The translations under genes were made by a program, and so were the position numbers. From assembly GCA_963790545.1 (NCBI GenBank), contig CAWBPA010000018.1, forward strand, positions 70,793 through 134,792: DNA of 64,000 nt, given 5' to 3'. The DNA comes from DATBJG01 sp963790545. Lineage in GTDB: Bacteria; Acidobacteriota; Vicinamibacteria; Vicinamibacterales; JAMQPK01. Below the pieces are notes generated by a model. That model did not search any database. It was not told the DNA's origin and saw nothing but the letters and a program-made list of their open reading frames with translations. Shown here piece after piece: positions 16,563 to 25,918 of this stretch (its first letter is position 1; every line of letters starts with the position of its first letter).

Positions 16563-18515
16563 CTACCCAGCAGGTGGACGTGGCGCCAGCGCCTGGACCT
16601 TCGCGTCGGCGTAGCCGGGCATCGAACGGACGCGCGCGGCGGCCGATTCGGCGTCGGGGCGAGCAGCATACCGACCCAAAAGCACCACGTACAATGGCCC
16701 CCCCTCGACCCTCAGTGTCACGCGGTAGGCAGGTAGTCCCTGACCCATCAACTCCGTGACGAGCGCTTCGGCGCGGCCTGGTTCCGTGAACGACGCGACC
16801 TGGACGACGAACCACTGAGCTCCCGTGGGGGCAATCGGCGTCGGAGACGCAGGTGACGGCGACGCCTGGGTCGACGGTGAAGGAGTTGCAACGGCTGGAT
16901 CTTCACCGCCGACCAAAGCTGACGGTGCTGGTACCAGCTGAAGTCCTTGCGGTTCGGCCAACGACACATCCGCCGCTTTGGGCAGATCGACGGCGACATC
17001 CGCATCGCTGGGTTCCGATCGCCCCGTCACGCCAAACGCCATCTGACCTATCCACCCGAGCAACGCGACCGCAACGAGCACACCCGCAGCAATCCGAAGA
17101 TGCCGCGTGAGTCCTTCGCGTGCCGGCGTCTCTGAGGGCAGATCGACGACGGAGGTATCGTAAAAGTCGTCGAGTTCCTCTTCCTGCACCTCTCGTTCGC
17201 GCTCGGCTGGTTCCACACGCGGTGCGTAGAATTCGGGCTCGACCTGGTTCGCGTACGCCGCCAGAAGGCGACGACGTTCGCGTCCGCCATAGCCTGCCGA
17301 GACCGGAGGCTGATAATGATGCTGGGACGCCGGCGGTGGTGGCGAAAAGTTCGGCTCCGGCATCAATTCTTCTTCGGAGAGCTCTGCGTCAAAGAGCTCC
17401 GTCTCCTCCGACTCTTCACTGTGGGGCTCGATCATCGTTTCAAGGTCGAAATCGTCGTCCTCGACCATGAGCGATTTTGGAGTCGGCTCGATACGCTTCG
17501 GAGTCAGCGGCACCACCGGAACCGCTGCGACGACGGGCTCGTCAATCGCAACAACCGGTTGAACCTTTTCAGGGGCCGATGGTGTAGGAGTCGCAACCGG
17601 CGCCTGCTCGTCGCGCGCCACGAGCCCCAGATCCTCTGCTGCTCGCGCAATGAGCCTCGGTTGAATCTGGATGGCCCGCTCGCGATGGCCGTGTTGAAGC
17701 GCGCGATCACATACGAGGTTGACGAGGCGTGGCACACCACGCGAGACGTCGTACACCTCGTCGAGCGCTGCATCAGTAAAATGAATGCGATCTGGAGATC
17801 CGCCGGCCACCTGAAGCCGGTGCGCGACGTAGCCTGACAGCCCGTCACGCGTCAGCGGCCCAAGGTCGCACCGCACCGACACGCGCTGATCGACCTGACG
17901 CATCTGAGGCAGCTTCAAGCTGGTCCGAAGTTCGAGCTGGCCCACGAGCACGACCTGCAGCAGCTTCTCCCCATCCTCGAGGTCCGACAGAATCCGGATC
18001 TCTTCGAGCAAGGGCGCGGACAGGTTCTGCGCCTCGTCAATAATCAGAACCGCAAAAGCATTGAGCGGCTGCAAAGATTTCAGAAATTCGTACAGCGGAT
18101 AACTGAGATCCGGCCGCGACGCGTTTCTGAGCCGACCCGCCTTCAGATCGTCGATCGACATCACGCCAAAATCGATCAACAGCATCTTCAGCAAATCTTC
18201 GCGCGACACAAATGGATCGGGCACGAAGGTCGAGAAGGTTTTTTGATCGAGGTGCTGCAGCACGGCGCGGCACAACGTGGTCTTGCCGGTCCCGATGTCG
18301 CCGGTCAGCACAATCAGGCCTTCACGCCTGCGAATGCCGGTCAGCAGTTCGTTGAAAGCCAGCGCGTGCGAGACGCTCTTATAAAGGAACCGGGGATCCG
18401 ACGCGAGACTGAACGCTTTCTCTCTAAGCCCGTAGTACGACTCGTAAATGAACGTCTTATCGTTCACTTGCGACTGGGCGGGCGACAGCTGATGGGCGCG
18501 GTTTGGCGGGTACAC
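16563..18515 (-). CDS. ExeA-like AAA ATPase with TM helix and SPOR domain
   Basis: 650 residues. Residues 23-290 form an AAA ATPase (Walker A GDIGTGKT at 72-79, Walker B LIIDE at 157-161) of the ExeA/general-secretion or exosortase-associated type. A Pro/Glu-rich acidic linker follows, then a membrane helix (LRIAAGVLVAVALLGWIG, about 470-490), a second linker and a C-terminal SPOR domain (WFVVQVASFTEPGRAEALV ... RVRSMPGYADAKV) that should bind denuded peptidoglycan. Paralogous to the gene immediately upstream at 18573-20385. Probably an inner-membrane ATPase assembling a secretion or polysaccharide system at the division site. Confidence 0.85.
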   Translation of the reverse strand: MYPPNRAHQLSPAQSQVNDKTFIYESYYGLREKAFSLASDPRFLYKSVSHALAFNELLTGIRRREGLIVLTGDIGTGKTTLCRAVLQHLDQKTFSTFVPDPFVSREDLLKMLLIDFGVMSIDDLKAGRLRNASRPDLSYPLYEFLKSLQPLNAFAVLIIDEAQNLSAPLLEEIRILSDLEDGEKLLQVVLVGQLELRTSLKLPQMRQVDQRVSVRCDLGPLTRDGLSGYVAHRLQVAGGSPDRIHFTDAALDEVYDVSRGVPRLVNLVCDRALQHGHRERAIQIQPRLIARAAEDLGLVARDEQAPVATPTPSAPEKVQPVVAIDEPVVAAVPVVPLTPKRIEPTPKSLMVEDDDFDLETMIEPHSEESEETELFDAELSEEELMPEPNFSPPPPASQHHYQPPVSAGYGGRERRRLLAAYANQVEPEFYAPRVEPAEREREVQEEELDDFYDTSVVDLPSETPAREGLTRHLRIAAGVLVAVALLGWIGQMAFGVTGRSEPSDADVAVDLPKAADVSLAEPQGLQLVPAPSALVGGEDPAVATPSPSTQASPSPASPTPIAPTGAQWFVVQVASFTEPGRAEALVTELMGQGLPAYRVTLRVEGGPLYVVLLGRYAARPDAESAAARVRSMPGYADAKVQALAPRPPAG

Positions 18516-18572
18516 AATCCGGATTCTGCAGCTCTTTTCGGTCGAAACGGCATAAGTCTTTATGAAACGGCG

Positions 18573-20385
18573 CTACGGCTGGGTGCCTGCGGCCACCGCA
18601 GACTCGGCCGGGACGGCCGGTAAATCCGCCTGCAGCACCAGAGCATTCGAATAACCGGGCATCTGACGAATCAGCGTCGAGGCCAGTTCAGCTTGCGCTC
18701 GACTGCCATAGCGACCAACGTAAACCCGTTGGACGCGCTCGCCGCCGCCAAGGTCTACTTCCGTATGATAGGCCCGAAACCCGGAGTTTGTGAGCGTTCG
18801 TACCAGCGCGGTAGCACTTTCCACACTGGAAAGTGAGGCCACCTGGACGATGTACTCCTTTCCGGACGGTTCGACCGCGGGGGCACGCGGTGGGGTGCGA
18901 GCGGGGACCGGCACGGCGGACAGTGGGGCTGGACCAGAGGGAGCACGGAGTCGGGGTGGATCGGGTATAGGCGACAACTCGGTCGGAAACGAGGGGTTGG
19001 GCGCCAATAGCGGATCTGTCAGAAGAGCGGGAGTCGACCCGGTCGTGGGGACACCCAATGTGACTGGCGGCACGGTCGGCTCAGTGACGGGGTCGGAAGG
19101 CGTCGCCGAGATTGGCGCCGGCGCCCGCGAAGACGGCGCGGACATCCTCGACCACACTTGCCAGCCACCCCACGCAAGCACCGCCGCCAACATCAACAGG
19201 GTCATCGCTCGCGCTGCGCGACGAAGAAACACGGAGCCGCGGCCATCGTGTTCATGGTCGAGATCCGCATCGTCCATGTGCCCCACCGTCCCCAGTCCCA
19301 GGAACGGCTGGCGGGTACGCGTCCGTCCACTCTGCTCGTCAGGGTCTGCGGCAGGTTCGAACTCTTCGTCTTCACCCGCCAGCAGCTCCGGCGGCGGGGG
19401 TTCGAAATCGCTCAAGGCATCGAGGTCGAGCTCATACGGTAATTCGCTCGACGCTGGGGTTGCGGTGACGACTTCCGGAGATGGAACCAGGGATCCAAGG
19501 TCGAGCTCGATGACGGCGCGCGCGACGAGATCCGAACCGATGAGCGACACCTGCTGATCGAAGCCACGCTGCAGCGCGCGATCGCAAATCAGGTTGATCG
19601 CACGGGGAACGCCACGCGATGCTTTGTACACGTCGTCAATCGCGGCAGGCAGGAACGGCTGTTGATCGGGCTCGAGGCCAGCGACCCACAACCGGTGCTT
19701 GATGTACTCGGCAACGCCCTCACGAGTCAGCGGCGCGAGCTCGCACCGGTACTGACACTCGCTGATCGACCTGACGCATTTCAGGCAATTTCAAGTGCGC
19801 GCGCAGTTCGAGCTGCCCAACGAGTACCACCTGCAGCAGCTTCTCGCGATCCTCCAGATCCGACAGAATGCGAATTTCCTCGAGCAGCGGGGGCGGCACA
19901 TTCTGCGCCTCGTCGATGATCATGACCGCAACCGCATTCAGTGGCTGGAGCGACTTGAGAAAGTCGTAAAGCGGATAGCTGAGGTCCGGACGTGATACGT
20001 CTTTGAGGCGGCCGCTCCGCAGATCGTCCACCGACATCACACCGAAGTCGATGAGGAGCATCTTCAAGAGATCTTCGCGCGATACAAACGGGTCGGGCAC
20101 GAACGCCGTGAAGGTTTTTCGATCGAGGTTCTCCAGCACGGCGCGGCACAGCGTCGTCTTCCCGGTTCCAATGTCACCGGTGAGCACGATCAGTCCTTCG
20201 CGACGGCGAATGGCCGTCAGGAGATTGTTAAATGCTGCCTTGTGCGCCGGACTCTTATAGAGGAACCGTGGATCGGACGAGAGGCTGAACGGCTTTTCTC
20301 TGAGACCGTAGAACTGTTCGTAAATGAACGTGCTATCAGATCCGGGAGGGTTCAGTACGTCGGGCGAGGAGGACTGGATCACCAA
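18573..20385 (-). pseudogene. Second AAA ATPase-TM-SPOR protein, frameshifted
   Basis: A paralogue of the 16563-18515 gene with the same layout: ATPase (GDIGTGKT, MIIDEAQN), acidic linker, membrane helix (MTLLMLAAVLAWGGWQVW), Pro-rich linker, SPOR (EYIVQVASLSSVESATALV ... IRQMPGYSNALV). After RQVDQRVSV the frame breaks at about 19747-19751; one extra base separates it from RCELAPLTREGVAEYIKHRL in the next frame, which matches the paralogue's RCDLGPLTRDGLSGYVAHRL. Apart from this base the gene is complete. Confidence 0.85.
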
Positions 20386-20555
20386 GGAGCTCCGGCAAAA
20401 AATTGCTCCCTAGTACGTACAGGATCCCGGCTGAACTGTCAACGATTACGCGGGCCGGATCTTACTCAATTATTTGAGGTTGACGCGCTTCTGTCGTGGA
20501 TCACAACACTTTCGTTGCAGGAAAGGTCTCCGGTCGTAGCGGTACGAGTTTCCAC

Positions 20556-20747
20556 CTACTCAGTGAGCGATGTTGCCTGGCGACGCTGGTGAGCGGCAAG
20601 GCCACCCTTGCGACCGGCTGCGCGGGCTTCTTCACGACTCCACTGATGGGCGCGACCCTTCTCGTGCGCAACCTTGCCTCCCTTGCTGGCAATCTCGCGC
20701 TGCTTCTCGCGATCCATCGACGCGAACCCTCGATCTTCTTTGCCCAC
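20556..20747 (-). CDS. KGG-repeat stress-induced protein
   Basis: 63 residues, very hydrophilic, with two KGG motifs (REIASKGGKVAHEKG and AAGRKGGLAAHQRR) of the general-stress/desiccation family. A GTG start at 20747 is preceded by AAGGGG; an ATG at 20717 is the alternative. Small, monocistronic, probably stress-induced. Confidence 0.8.
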   Translation of the reverse strand: MGKEDRGFASMDREKQREIASKGGKVAHEKGRAHQWSREEARAAGRKGGLAAHQRRQATSLTE

Positions 20748-21026
20748 AGCGTCCCCCTTCGAAACCTTCCAACCGACTCCCTGGGATAAATCCGACGTAA
20801 CGACGGTGTAAATGCACGCCGATTCGTACAGCCAGTTTGTGCAACGCGCGTGCCTTGCCCACTCAGGATACGGGTGCCAGCGGACTCGTGGATTTCTTGC
20901 GGTTACGGGCTTTCGACGATCGCGGCACTTTCGCAGATCGGAAGGGCTGACGAAAAAGCGTAAGAACGCTGTGGTCAGAATCCAAATTGTTGGTTTTATG
21001 CGGCGGCTGGCTGGATTTCTGAACTC
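20748..21026. other. Intergenic region, no gene seen
   Basis: About 280 bp between the KGG gene and the end of gltX. The reading frames that cross it show no family features. Confidence 0.4.
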
Positions 21027-22484
21027 CTACCGGATCCGGTCGCGTGCCTCATCCAGTCGTGCCACGCTTTTCGCCCGACCGAGCAGGGCCAGCACCTCGA
21101 AAAGGCCAGGGCTGACGGCGCGTCCGGTCACCGCAACGCGCACGGCGTGAATGAGCGTCCCCGCTTTCACTCCACGCGAACCAGCCAGGTCTCGAAGGAC
21201 TTTCTCGAGAGACCCCTCGTCGAACGACTCGAGCCGCGACCATTCGTGCCTCAACGCGTCGAGGTGCGAGATCAGGTCTGGCGACGACAGATGTTTGTGA
21301 ACCGCGTTGGAGTCGAAATCAAGGACATCGCCGAGCAGCGGACGCGCGATCTCGACGAAATCGCTAAGGCGGTGGGCACGCGGCCGAATCAGCTCGATGA
21401 GCTTCAACATCCAGGGACGGCGCTCGTGTTCGTAGTCGTCCGACCACAGTTCCGCGTCGTGGAGAAGGCGCCTGATGCGCTCCAGAATCTCGTCGCCCGA
21501 CAGTCTGGCAATGTGCTGCTGGTTGAACCAGTCCAGTTTTTCGGGATTGAAGACCGCGTTTCCGCCACTGATTCCCTGCAGTGAAAAGGCTGCGATCAGC
21601 TCGTCACGCGTGAACAACTCCTGATCGGTTCCTGGTGACCACCCGAGCAATGCGAGAAAGTTCACCATGGCTTCCGGCAGATACCCCTGGCGTTCGTACT
21701 CCATGACCGACGTCGCGCCATGACGCTTGCTCAAGCGGCGTTTGTCCGGCCCGAGAATGAGCGGCACGTGTGCGAACTGCGGCAACGGCGCGCCGAATGC
21801 TTGGTACAGCAGCACCTGCTTCGGCGTATTGGAGATATGGTCGTCTCCCCGTACGACGTGCGTAATAGCCATGTCGATGTCGTCGGCGACGACGGACAGG
21901 TGATAGGTCGGGTGCTCATCTGATCGCAAAACCACGAAGTCTTCGATGTGCGCACCGTCGAACTCGATCGGGCCATGCACGAGATCGACAAAGCGCGTCA
22001 CGCCGTCTGGCACGCGAAACCGAATCGCGCGCAGGGCTCCAGTGGCTTCAAGCTCGGCCACCTGCGACGGATCGAGCTGCGCGCACGTCCGGTCGTACGA
22101 CCAGGTCTGCCCCTGTCGCTCTGCCTCTTCGCGCTTGGAACGCAGGAGGTCTGGCGAGCAGTAGCAGTAGTACGCCCGCCCTTCACTGGCCAGCCGGTTT
22201 GCGAGCGCGCGGTATCGATCGCGCCGTTCGGATTGGAAGTACGGACCATGCGGTCCGCCAACGTCGGGGCCTTCGTCCCAGTCGAGGCCAAGCCAGCGCA
22301 GACCTTGGAGAATCCCATCCACCATCTCGGCGGACGACCGTTCGACGTCTGTGTCTTCGACTCGCAGCACGAATGCGCCGCCATGCCGGCGTGCAAAGAG
22401 CCAGTTGAAGAGCGCGGTCCTGGCGCCTCCCACGTGAAGATAGCCAGTTGGGGAGGGCGCGAAACGGAGGCGGGGGGGAGACAT
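21027..22484 (-). CDS. gltX: Glutamyl-tRNA synthetase
   Basis: 485 residues of a class I aminoacyl-tRNA synthetase: RFAPSPTGYLHVGG (HIGH-equivalent HVGG), the KMSKS-equivalent KRRLSKRHGA, and the helical anticodon-binding region at the C-terminus. Charges tRNA-Glu (and perhaps tRNA-Gln if the organism uses the transamidation route). The ATG at 22484 is chosen because the family starts there and GGGGGGAG precedes it; upstream reading frame is only the degenerate GTGCCGG repeat. Confidence 0.95.
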   Translation of the reverse strand: MSPPRLRFAPSPTGYLHVGGARTALFNWLFARRHGGAFVLRVEDTDVERSSAEMVDGILQGLRWLGLDWDEGPDVGGPHGPYFQSERRDRYRALANRLASEGRAYYCYCSPDLLRSKREEAERQGQTWSYDRTCAQLDPSQVAELEATGALRAIRFRVPDGVTRFVDLVHGPIEFDGAHIEDFVVLRSDEHPTYHLSVVADDIDMAITHVVRGDDHISNTPKQVLLYQAFGAPLPQFAHVPLILGPDKRRLSKRHGATSVMEYERQGYLPEAMVNFLALLGWSPGTDQELFTRDELIAAFSLQGISGGNAVFNPEKLDWFNQQHIARLSGDEILERIRRLLHDAELWSDDYEHERRPWMLKLIELIRPRAHRLSDFVEIARPLLGDVLDFDSNAVHKHLSSPDLISHLDALRHEWSRLESFDEGSLEKVLRDLAGSRGVKAGTLIHAVRVAVTGRAVSPGLFEVLALLGRAKSVARLDEARDRIR

Positions 22485-22489
22485 GGTCG

Positions 22490-22590
22490 GGTGCCGGGTG
22501 CTTGGTGCCTCGTGCCTGGTGCTGTGCCGGGTGCCTGGTGCCGGGTGCTGTGACGGGTGCTGTGCCGGGTGCTGGGTGCCCGCCCGGGGC
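22490..22590. repeat. Degenerate GGTGCCGG tandem repeat
   Basis: About 100 bp made of variants of GGTGCCGG/GGTGCTGT/GGTGCTGG in a 7-8 base period, directly upstream of the gltX start and therefore in its 5' leader. Translated it gives HPAPGTRH-type nonsense. Not a CRISPR: there are no spacers. Confidence 0.8.
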
Positions 22591-22673
22591 AATCCGCCGA
22601 TATCGACCCGTGATTGTTGACTGTCGACTGTTGATGATACTGCCTCAACACCTGTCGATATAATTCAGCCCTC

Positions 22674-23967
22674 ATGCCGAACGAGATTTCGCTGCGCACC
22701 ATCCGTCGTCCGCCTGTCCGGGGGGCCAAAACAGTCACGGCCGACGTGTGCGTGCTGGGCGCCGGCATCGCAGGCGTGTCGGCGGCGCTCGAGGCCGCGA
22801 GGCTGGGGCGCTCGGTCGCGCTCGTCGATAGCGCGCCATCCCTGGGCGGTCAGGCGATCGGATCGATCATCGGCACCATCATTGGTCTTTACAGTCACGG
22901 ACCCGAACCCTACCAAATCACCCATGGGATTGCCGACGACCTCATCAACGACCTGACGGCCGAAGGGTCGCTCCATCGCCGCATCTCGATGACCGGTACC
23001 ATCACCTTCCAGTACGACGAAGTGCGACTGGCACGGTGGATTGAGCGCAAGGTTGAAGACGCCGGCATCAGGGCCATCGTCTCGGCCGTGCTCACACATG
23101 TGGGATTCGACAAGAGACGCGTGCAATACCTCGAGTTCGCCAATCGGTTCGGTCCGCTGCGGATCGAAGCCCAAAGTTACGTCGATGCCTCGGGCGACGC
23201 GAGCCTCAGCTACGAGGCAGGCCTCGAAGTTCGAGAGCCTGATGCACCGGTGTATGGATCGCTGAATTTCATCATCGAAGGGTACGACGTCGAGGCGGTG
23301 AAGGACCTCGTGATCAAAGATGTCCACGCACGGCTGGCCGAGCGCGGCAAGGCCTATCGGGCTCGTCCGTCACGATGGCTTCTTGATGCACTTCCCTGGG
23401 CGGAACTTCATGCTGGCCAACGTGACGCACTTCGAGACACCACTCGATCCCGCCAGAAGTGCGCAGATGGTGTTTGACGGCCGACGACAGGCGGACAACG
23501 TGATCCGATTCTTGCGGGCAGAATTCCCGAACATTTTTGCCAACGCGCGGGTTCGGACCTACGGCAATCCCGGATTGCGCCAGACGCGGTGGATTCTGAG
23601 TCTCCGACAGCTAACGCTCGATGAAATTCGAAAGGGCGAACGCCCGGCGGATGCGGTGGCGAGATGCGCCTGGTGGGTGGAACTTCACAACACGAAAGAG
23701 CTGGTGCACTGGGAACAGTTCGCGCCGGGCCACGTTTACTACATTCCCCTCTCGTGCATGATCCCGCGAGACGCCGACAACATCATCACCGCCGGTCGCT
23801 GCGTCGACGCGGACATCCACGCGCTCTCGGCCATTCGAGTGATGGGCCCCTGCATCGCAATGGGAGCGGCCGCTGCGCACTGCGTCGATCTCGCCGGTGC
23901 AGGCCCGGTGCAGAACGTCGACCTCGTGAGTTTGCAGCGCCGGCTTCGGGAAAATCTGGAGTCGTAG
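22674..23967 (+). pseudogene. FAD-dependent oxidoreductase, frameshifted
   Basis: The first frame (from 22674) has the dinucleotide-binding VCVLGAGIAGVSAALEAARLG and SLGGQA; the second (to TAG 23967) carries GLVRHDGFLMHFPGRNFMLANVTHF ... IITAGRCVDADIHALSAIRVMGPCIAMG, the C-terminal FAD contact. They join at about 23359, where one extra base (atcggg) breaks the frame. Together about 430 residues, the usual length for this FAD_oxidored class. It lies convergent to the aconitase X genes and may belong to the same catabolic island. The stop codon TAG is supplied by the GTAGCGC of a palindromic repeat. Confidence 0.8.
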
Positions 23968-24018
23968 CGCGGACCCTTTAGGGTCCGCTTGAGGCGGGCC
24001 TTGAAAGTCCCGCGCTAC
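23964..24018. repeat. GTAGCGC/CTTTAG palindrome, two-hairpin copy
   Basis: Hairpin GCGGACCC-TTTA-GGGTCCGC (23969-23988) followed by a weaker GCGGG...CCCGC hairpin; the pair is bounded by inverted GTAGCGCGG and CCGCGCTAC. It lies between convergent genes and could also end transcription in both directions. Confidence 0.7.
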
Positions 24019-24500
24019 AGGTCAATCATTGGCGAGGATTTTTTTCGCACCGTAACAATCCCTCTATCCCCGTCAACTGTGACCCAGTCTCCCGTTTCGA
24101 TGACGTCGAGCGGATTGCGATCGAAGTCGGTGACGCTTGGCACGCGCATGACGACGGCACCGAGGGCCACCTTGGTGGTCATTTCGTTGAAGACCAGGGC
24201 CTTGGGAGCGGTGCCCGCCAGCCGCGCGATGTGGTACATCGCCGACCACCCCGACGAGCCTTTCGCACCGCGAAACACGAGCACCTTGTCTTTGAATGCC
24301 TGCCCGCGAAGCTCATGCCGCGTTTCGGTGATCACGCCTTGAACCGGATTGACCCCACCCCATCCCGGCACGGTCTCTCGCGTGACGAGGGCTTCGCCTT
24401 CAGCGCAGCCGCCAACGACTTTGCGACCGCGAAGAACGATCTCGGCCTGCGGATCTAAAGTCGGCGGGTCTAAAGACCCGCCTCTACCTGTCAACGTCAT
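24015..24500 (-). CDS. Aconitase X swivel domain protein (DUF126)
   Basis: 161 residues: LRGRKVVGGCAEGEALVT, ELRGQAFKDKVLVFRGAKGSSGWSAMY and ETGDWVTVDGDRGIVTV are the conserved blocks of the small AcnX subunit. The ATG at 24500 overlaps the stop of the large subunit (ATGA), so the two are translationally coupled. The first ~17 residues (GRGGSLDPPTLDP) are encoded by a palindromic repeat at 24463-24482 and have no counterpart in the family core. With the large subunit it should form a [Fe-S]-dependent dehydratase, e.g. of cis-3-hydroxy-L-proline or a related hydroxy acid. Confidence 0.85.
   Translation of the reverse strand: MTLTGRGGSLDPPTLDPQAEIVLRGRKVVGGCAEGEALVTRETVPGWGGVNPVQGVITETRHELRGQAFKDKVLVFRGAKGSSGWSAMYHIARLAGTAPKALVFNEMTTKVALGAVVMRVPSVTDFDRNPLDVIETGDWVTVDGDRGIVTVRKKSSPMIDL
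24463..24482. repeat. CTTTAG-type hairpin inside a coding region
   Basis: GGCGGGTC-TAAA-GACCCGCC, a perfect 8-bp stem with TAAA loop, member of the dispersed palindrome family. It lies inside the 5' coding region of the swivel-domain gene. Confidence 0.75.
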
Positions 24501-25786
24501 GGATGATTCCCGTTCCACCGGCCTGCGATTGCCGCATGAATGCAATCCTCCGTCGACCCGAACCATGCCTGAATCCCGAGAATGGCCGGCAGATAGTGCG
24601 TCTGCTTTGCCGAGTCGAGCGCGGCCACTTTGGTGTCAGGAGGAATGGCCTGCGCGAAAGCCGAGCAGGTGTCGGTCATCAGGAGACCGCCGGCATCGGC
24701 AATCACTTTCGTGAAGCCCAACGCGTCGGCTTCCGACCTGACCGCGCGAGACGTGAAGATCCACAACCGACAGTTCGAGCTGACTTTCTTCCCTTCGAGC
24801 AGCCGGCAGGCATCACGAATCTGTTCGAGTGAATAGTGTGGGCACCCGAGCATGACGTAATCGATGTTCGGATCGCTCGCGTTCGAGTTGAGCTTGTCGT
24901 ACACCTGTCGTTGTTCGGCCTTTCCGTAGTTGAACGTCTCGACCGAACGGTTTTCTCCGAACGCCATCTCCAGTGTCTCGGCTTCCGGTGTCACGCCCAC
25001 GATGTGATACATCTCGACACCGCCGGACGACGAGGCCGCGGCCCCAAAGTGTTTGTGACGAATCAGGTCGGGCTGCCCGTACTTCCCCACGACCACCGGA
25101 ATGTGTTCCTGGACGACATCGCCGACGAAATATCCGAGCATGCCCCAATGCATGACGTCCTCGACCGGCAGCTCGACGTTGACGCGATGTGTGCCGAGAC
25201 GTTTGGCATCCTGGTGCAGACCAAAGTCCGGAATCTTTCCTGTCAGCATCGCGGCGCTCGTGCTCTCGCGCCCTTCCGTATTGGTTCGCGCGCCAATCAC
25301 GGAGTTGCAGTACACCACGGCCGATGACTCCATCCATGCACAATGCTCACCCTTCTCCGGTACGTTCCCCGCCAGATAGGGCGTGCAGGTCTTCAGGATC
25401 TCCACACCCTTGCCAGCGGCAAACGCTTCACGCTCCTGGTGCCCTTTGAAGATTTCGGGCTTCATGCCCAACGTCTCCCAATTGTCGGGATCGGCGCCGC
25501 CTTGCAGATGGCACGTATGGACGAGCGCCTGGGGCACGTCGACGAGCTCATCGGAATCCAGATCGAAATGCGAAAAAATTGCGTCGTACTGGCTGGTCCC
25601 CGCGGCCTTGTAGTAATTTTGCAGAAACGGATTGGCCGACCCAGGCACGCCCGCGACATTCTTGGTATCGAGGAATCGTTCGGCGCCCAGCGCCTCTCCA
25701 TAACGAACGAGCAGCTCCATGGCCTTCTGGCGCGCCTTGCCTTCGTGGCCATCGAGCATGGATTTCTCAGCATCCGTGAGTGTCAT
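24497..25786 (-). CDS. Aconitase X catalytic subunit
   Basis: 429 residues starting MTLTDAEKSMLDGHEGKARQKAMELLVRYGEALGAERFLDTKNVAG, the standard opening of the AcnX large subunit; further on CAWMESSAVVYCNSVIGARTNTEGRESTSAAMLTGKIPDFG and YVMLGCPHYSLEQIRD carry the cysteines expected to bind the iron-sulphur cluster. AcnX enzymes characterised elsewhere are cis-3-hydroxy-L-proline dehydratases (bacteria) and phosphomevalonate dehydratases (archaea). Here the linked MFS transporter and IlvD/Edd dehydratase favour catabolism of an imported hydroxy acid. Confidence 0.9.
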   Translation of the reverse strand: MTLTDAEKSMLDGHEGKARQKAMELLVRYGEALGAERFLDTKNVAGVPGSANPFLQNYYKAAGTSQYDAIFSHFDLDSDELVDVPQALVHTCHLQGGADPDNWETLGMKPEIFKGHQEREAFAAGKGVEILKTCTPYLAGNVPEKGEHCAWMESSAVVYCNSVIGARTNTEGRESTSAAMLTGKIPDFGLHQDAKRLGTHRVNVELPVEDVMHWGMLGYFVGDVVQEHIPVVVGKYGQPDLIRHKHFGAAASSSGGVEMYHIVGVTPEAETLEMAFGENRSVETFNYGKAEQRQVYDKLNSNASDPNIDYVMLGCPHYSLEQIRDACRLLEGKKVSSNCRLWIFTSRAVRSEADALGFTKVIADAGGLLMTDTCSAFAQAIPPDTKVAALDSAKQTHYLPAILGIQAWFGSTEDCIHAAIAGRWNGNHP

Positions 25787-25804
25787 CTAGATTCTCAGAA
25801 GCTC

Positions 25805-25888
25805 AACGCAGAGTTCGCAGAGGACGCGGAGAACGCGGAATATCAAAAAGATCTCTGCGGCCTCCGCGTCCTCTGCGACCTCAGCGTT
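25805..25888. repeat. Long hairpin of CGCAGAGG-type repeats
   Basis: Left arm made of CGCAGAG/CGCAGAGGACGCGGAG units, right arm its imperfect complement (CTCTGCGGCCTCCGCGTCCTCTGCG). A direct repeat CCTCAGCGTTAAAG follows twice (about 25880-25912). Same family as 38736-38794 and 32957-32996. Confidence 0.7.
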
Positions 25889-25918
25889 AAAGGGCAACCT
25901 CAGCGTTAAAGAATGACG

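Noticed and set aside
18573..19691. Separate 372-residue SPOR protein gene
   Set aside because: It is the 3' part of the frameshifted AAA/SPOR gene; the paralogue shows the two parts are one protein.
22490..22590. Possible CRISPR array
   Set aside because: Units are 7-8 bases and degenerate with no spacers and no cas genes.
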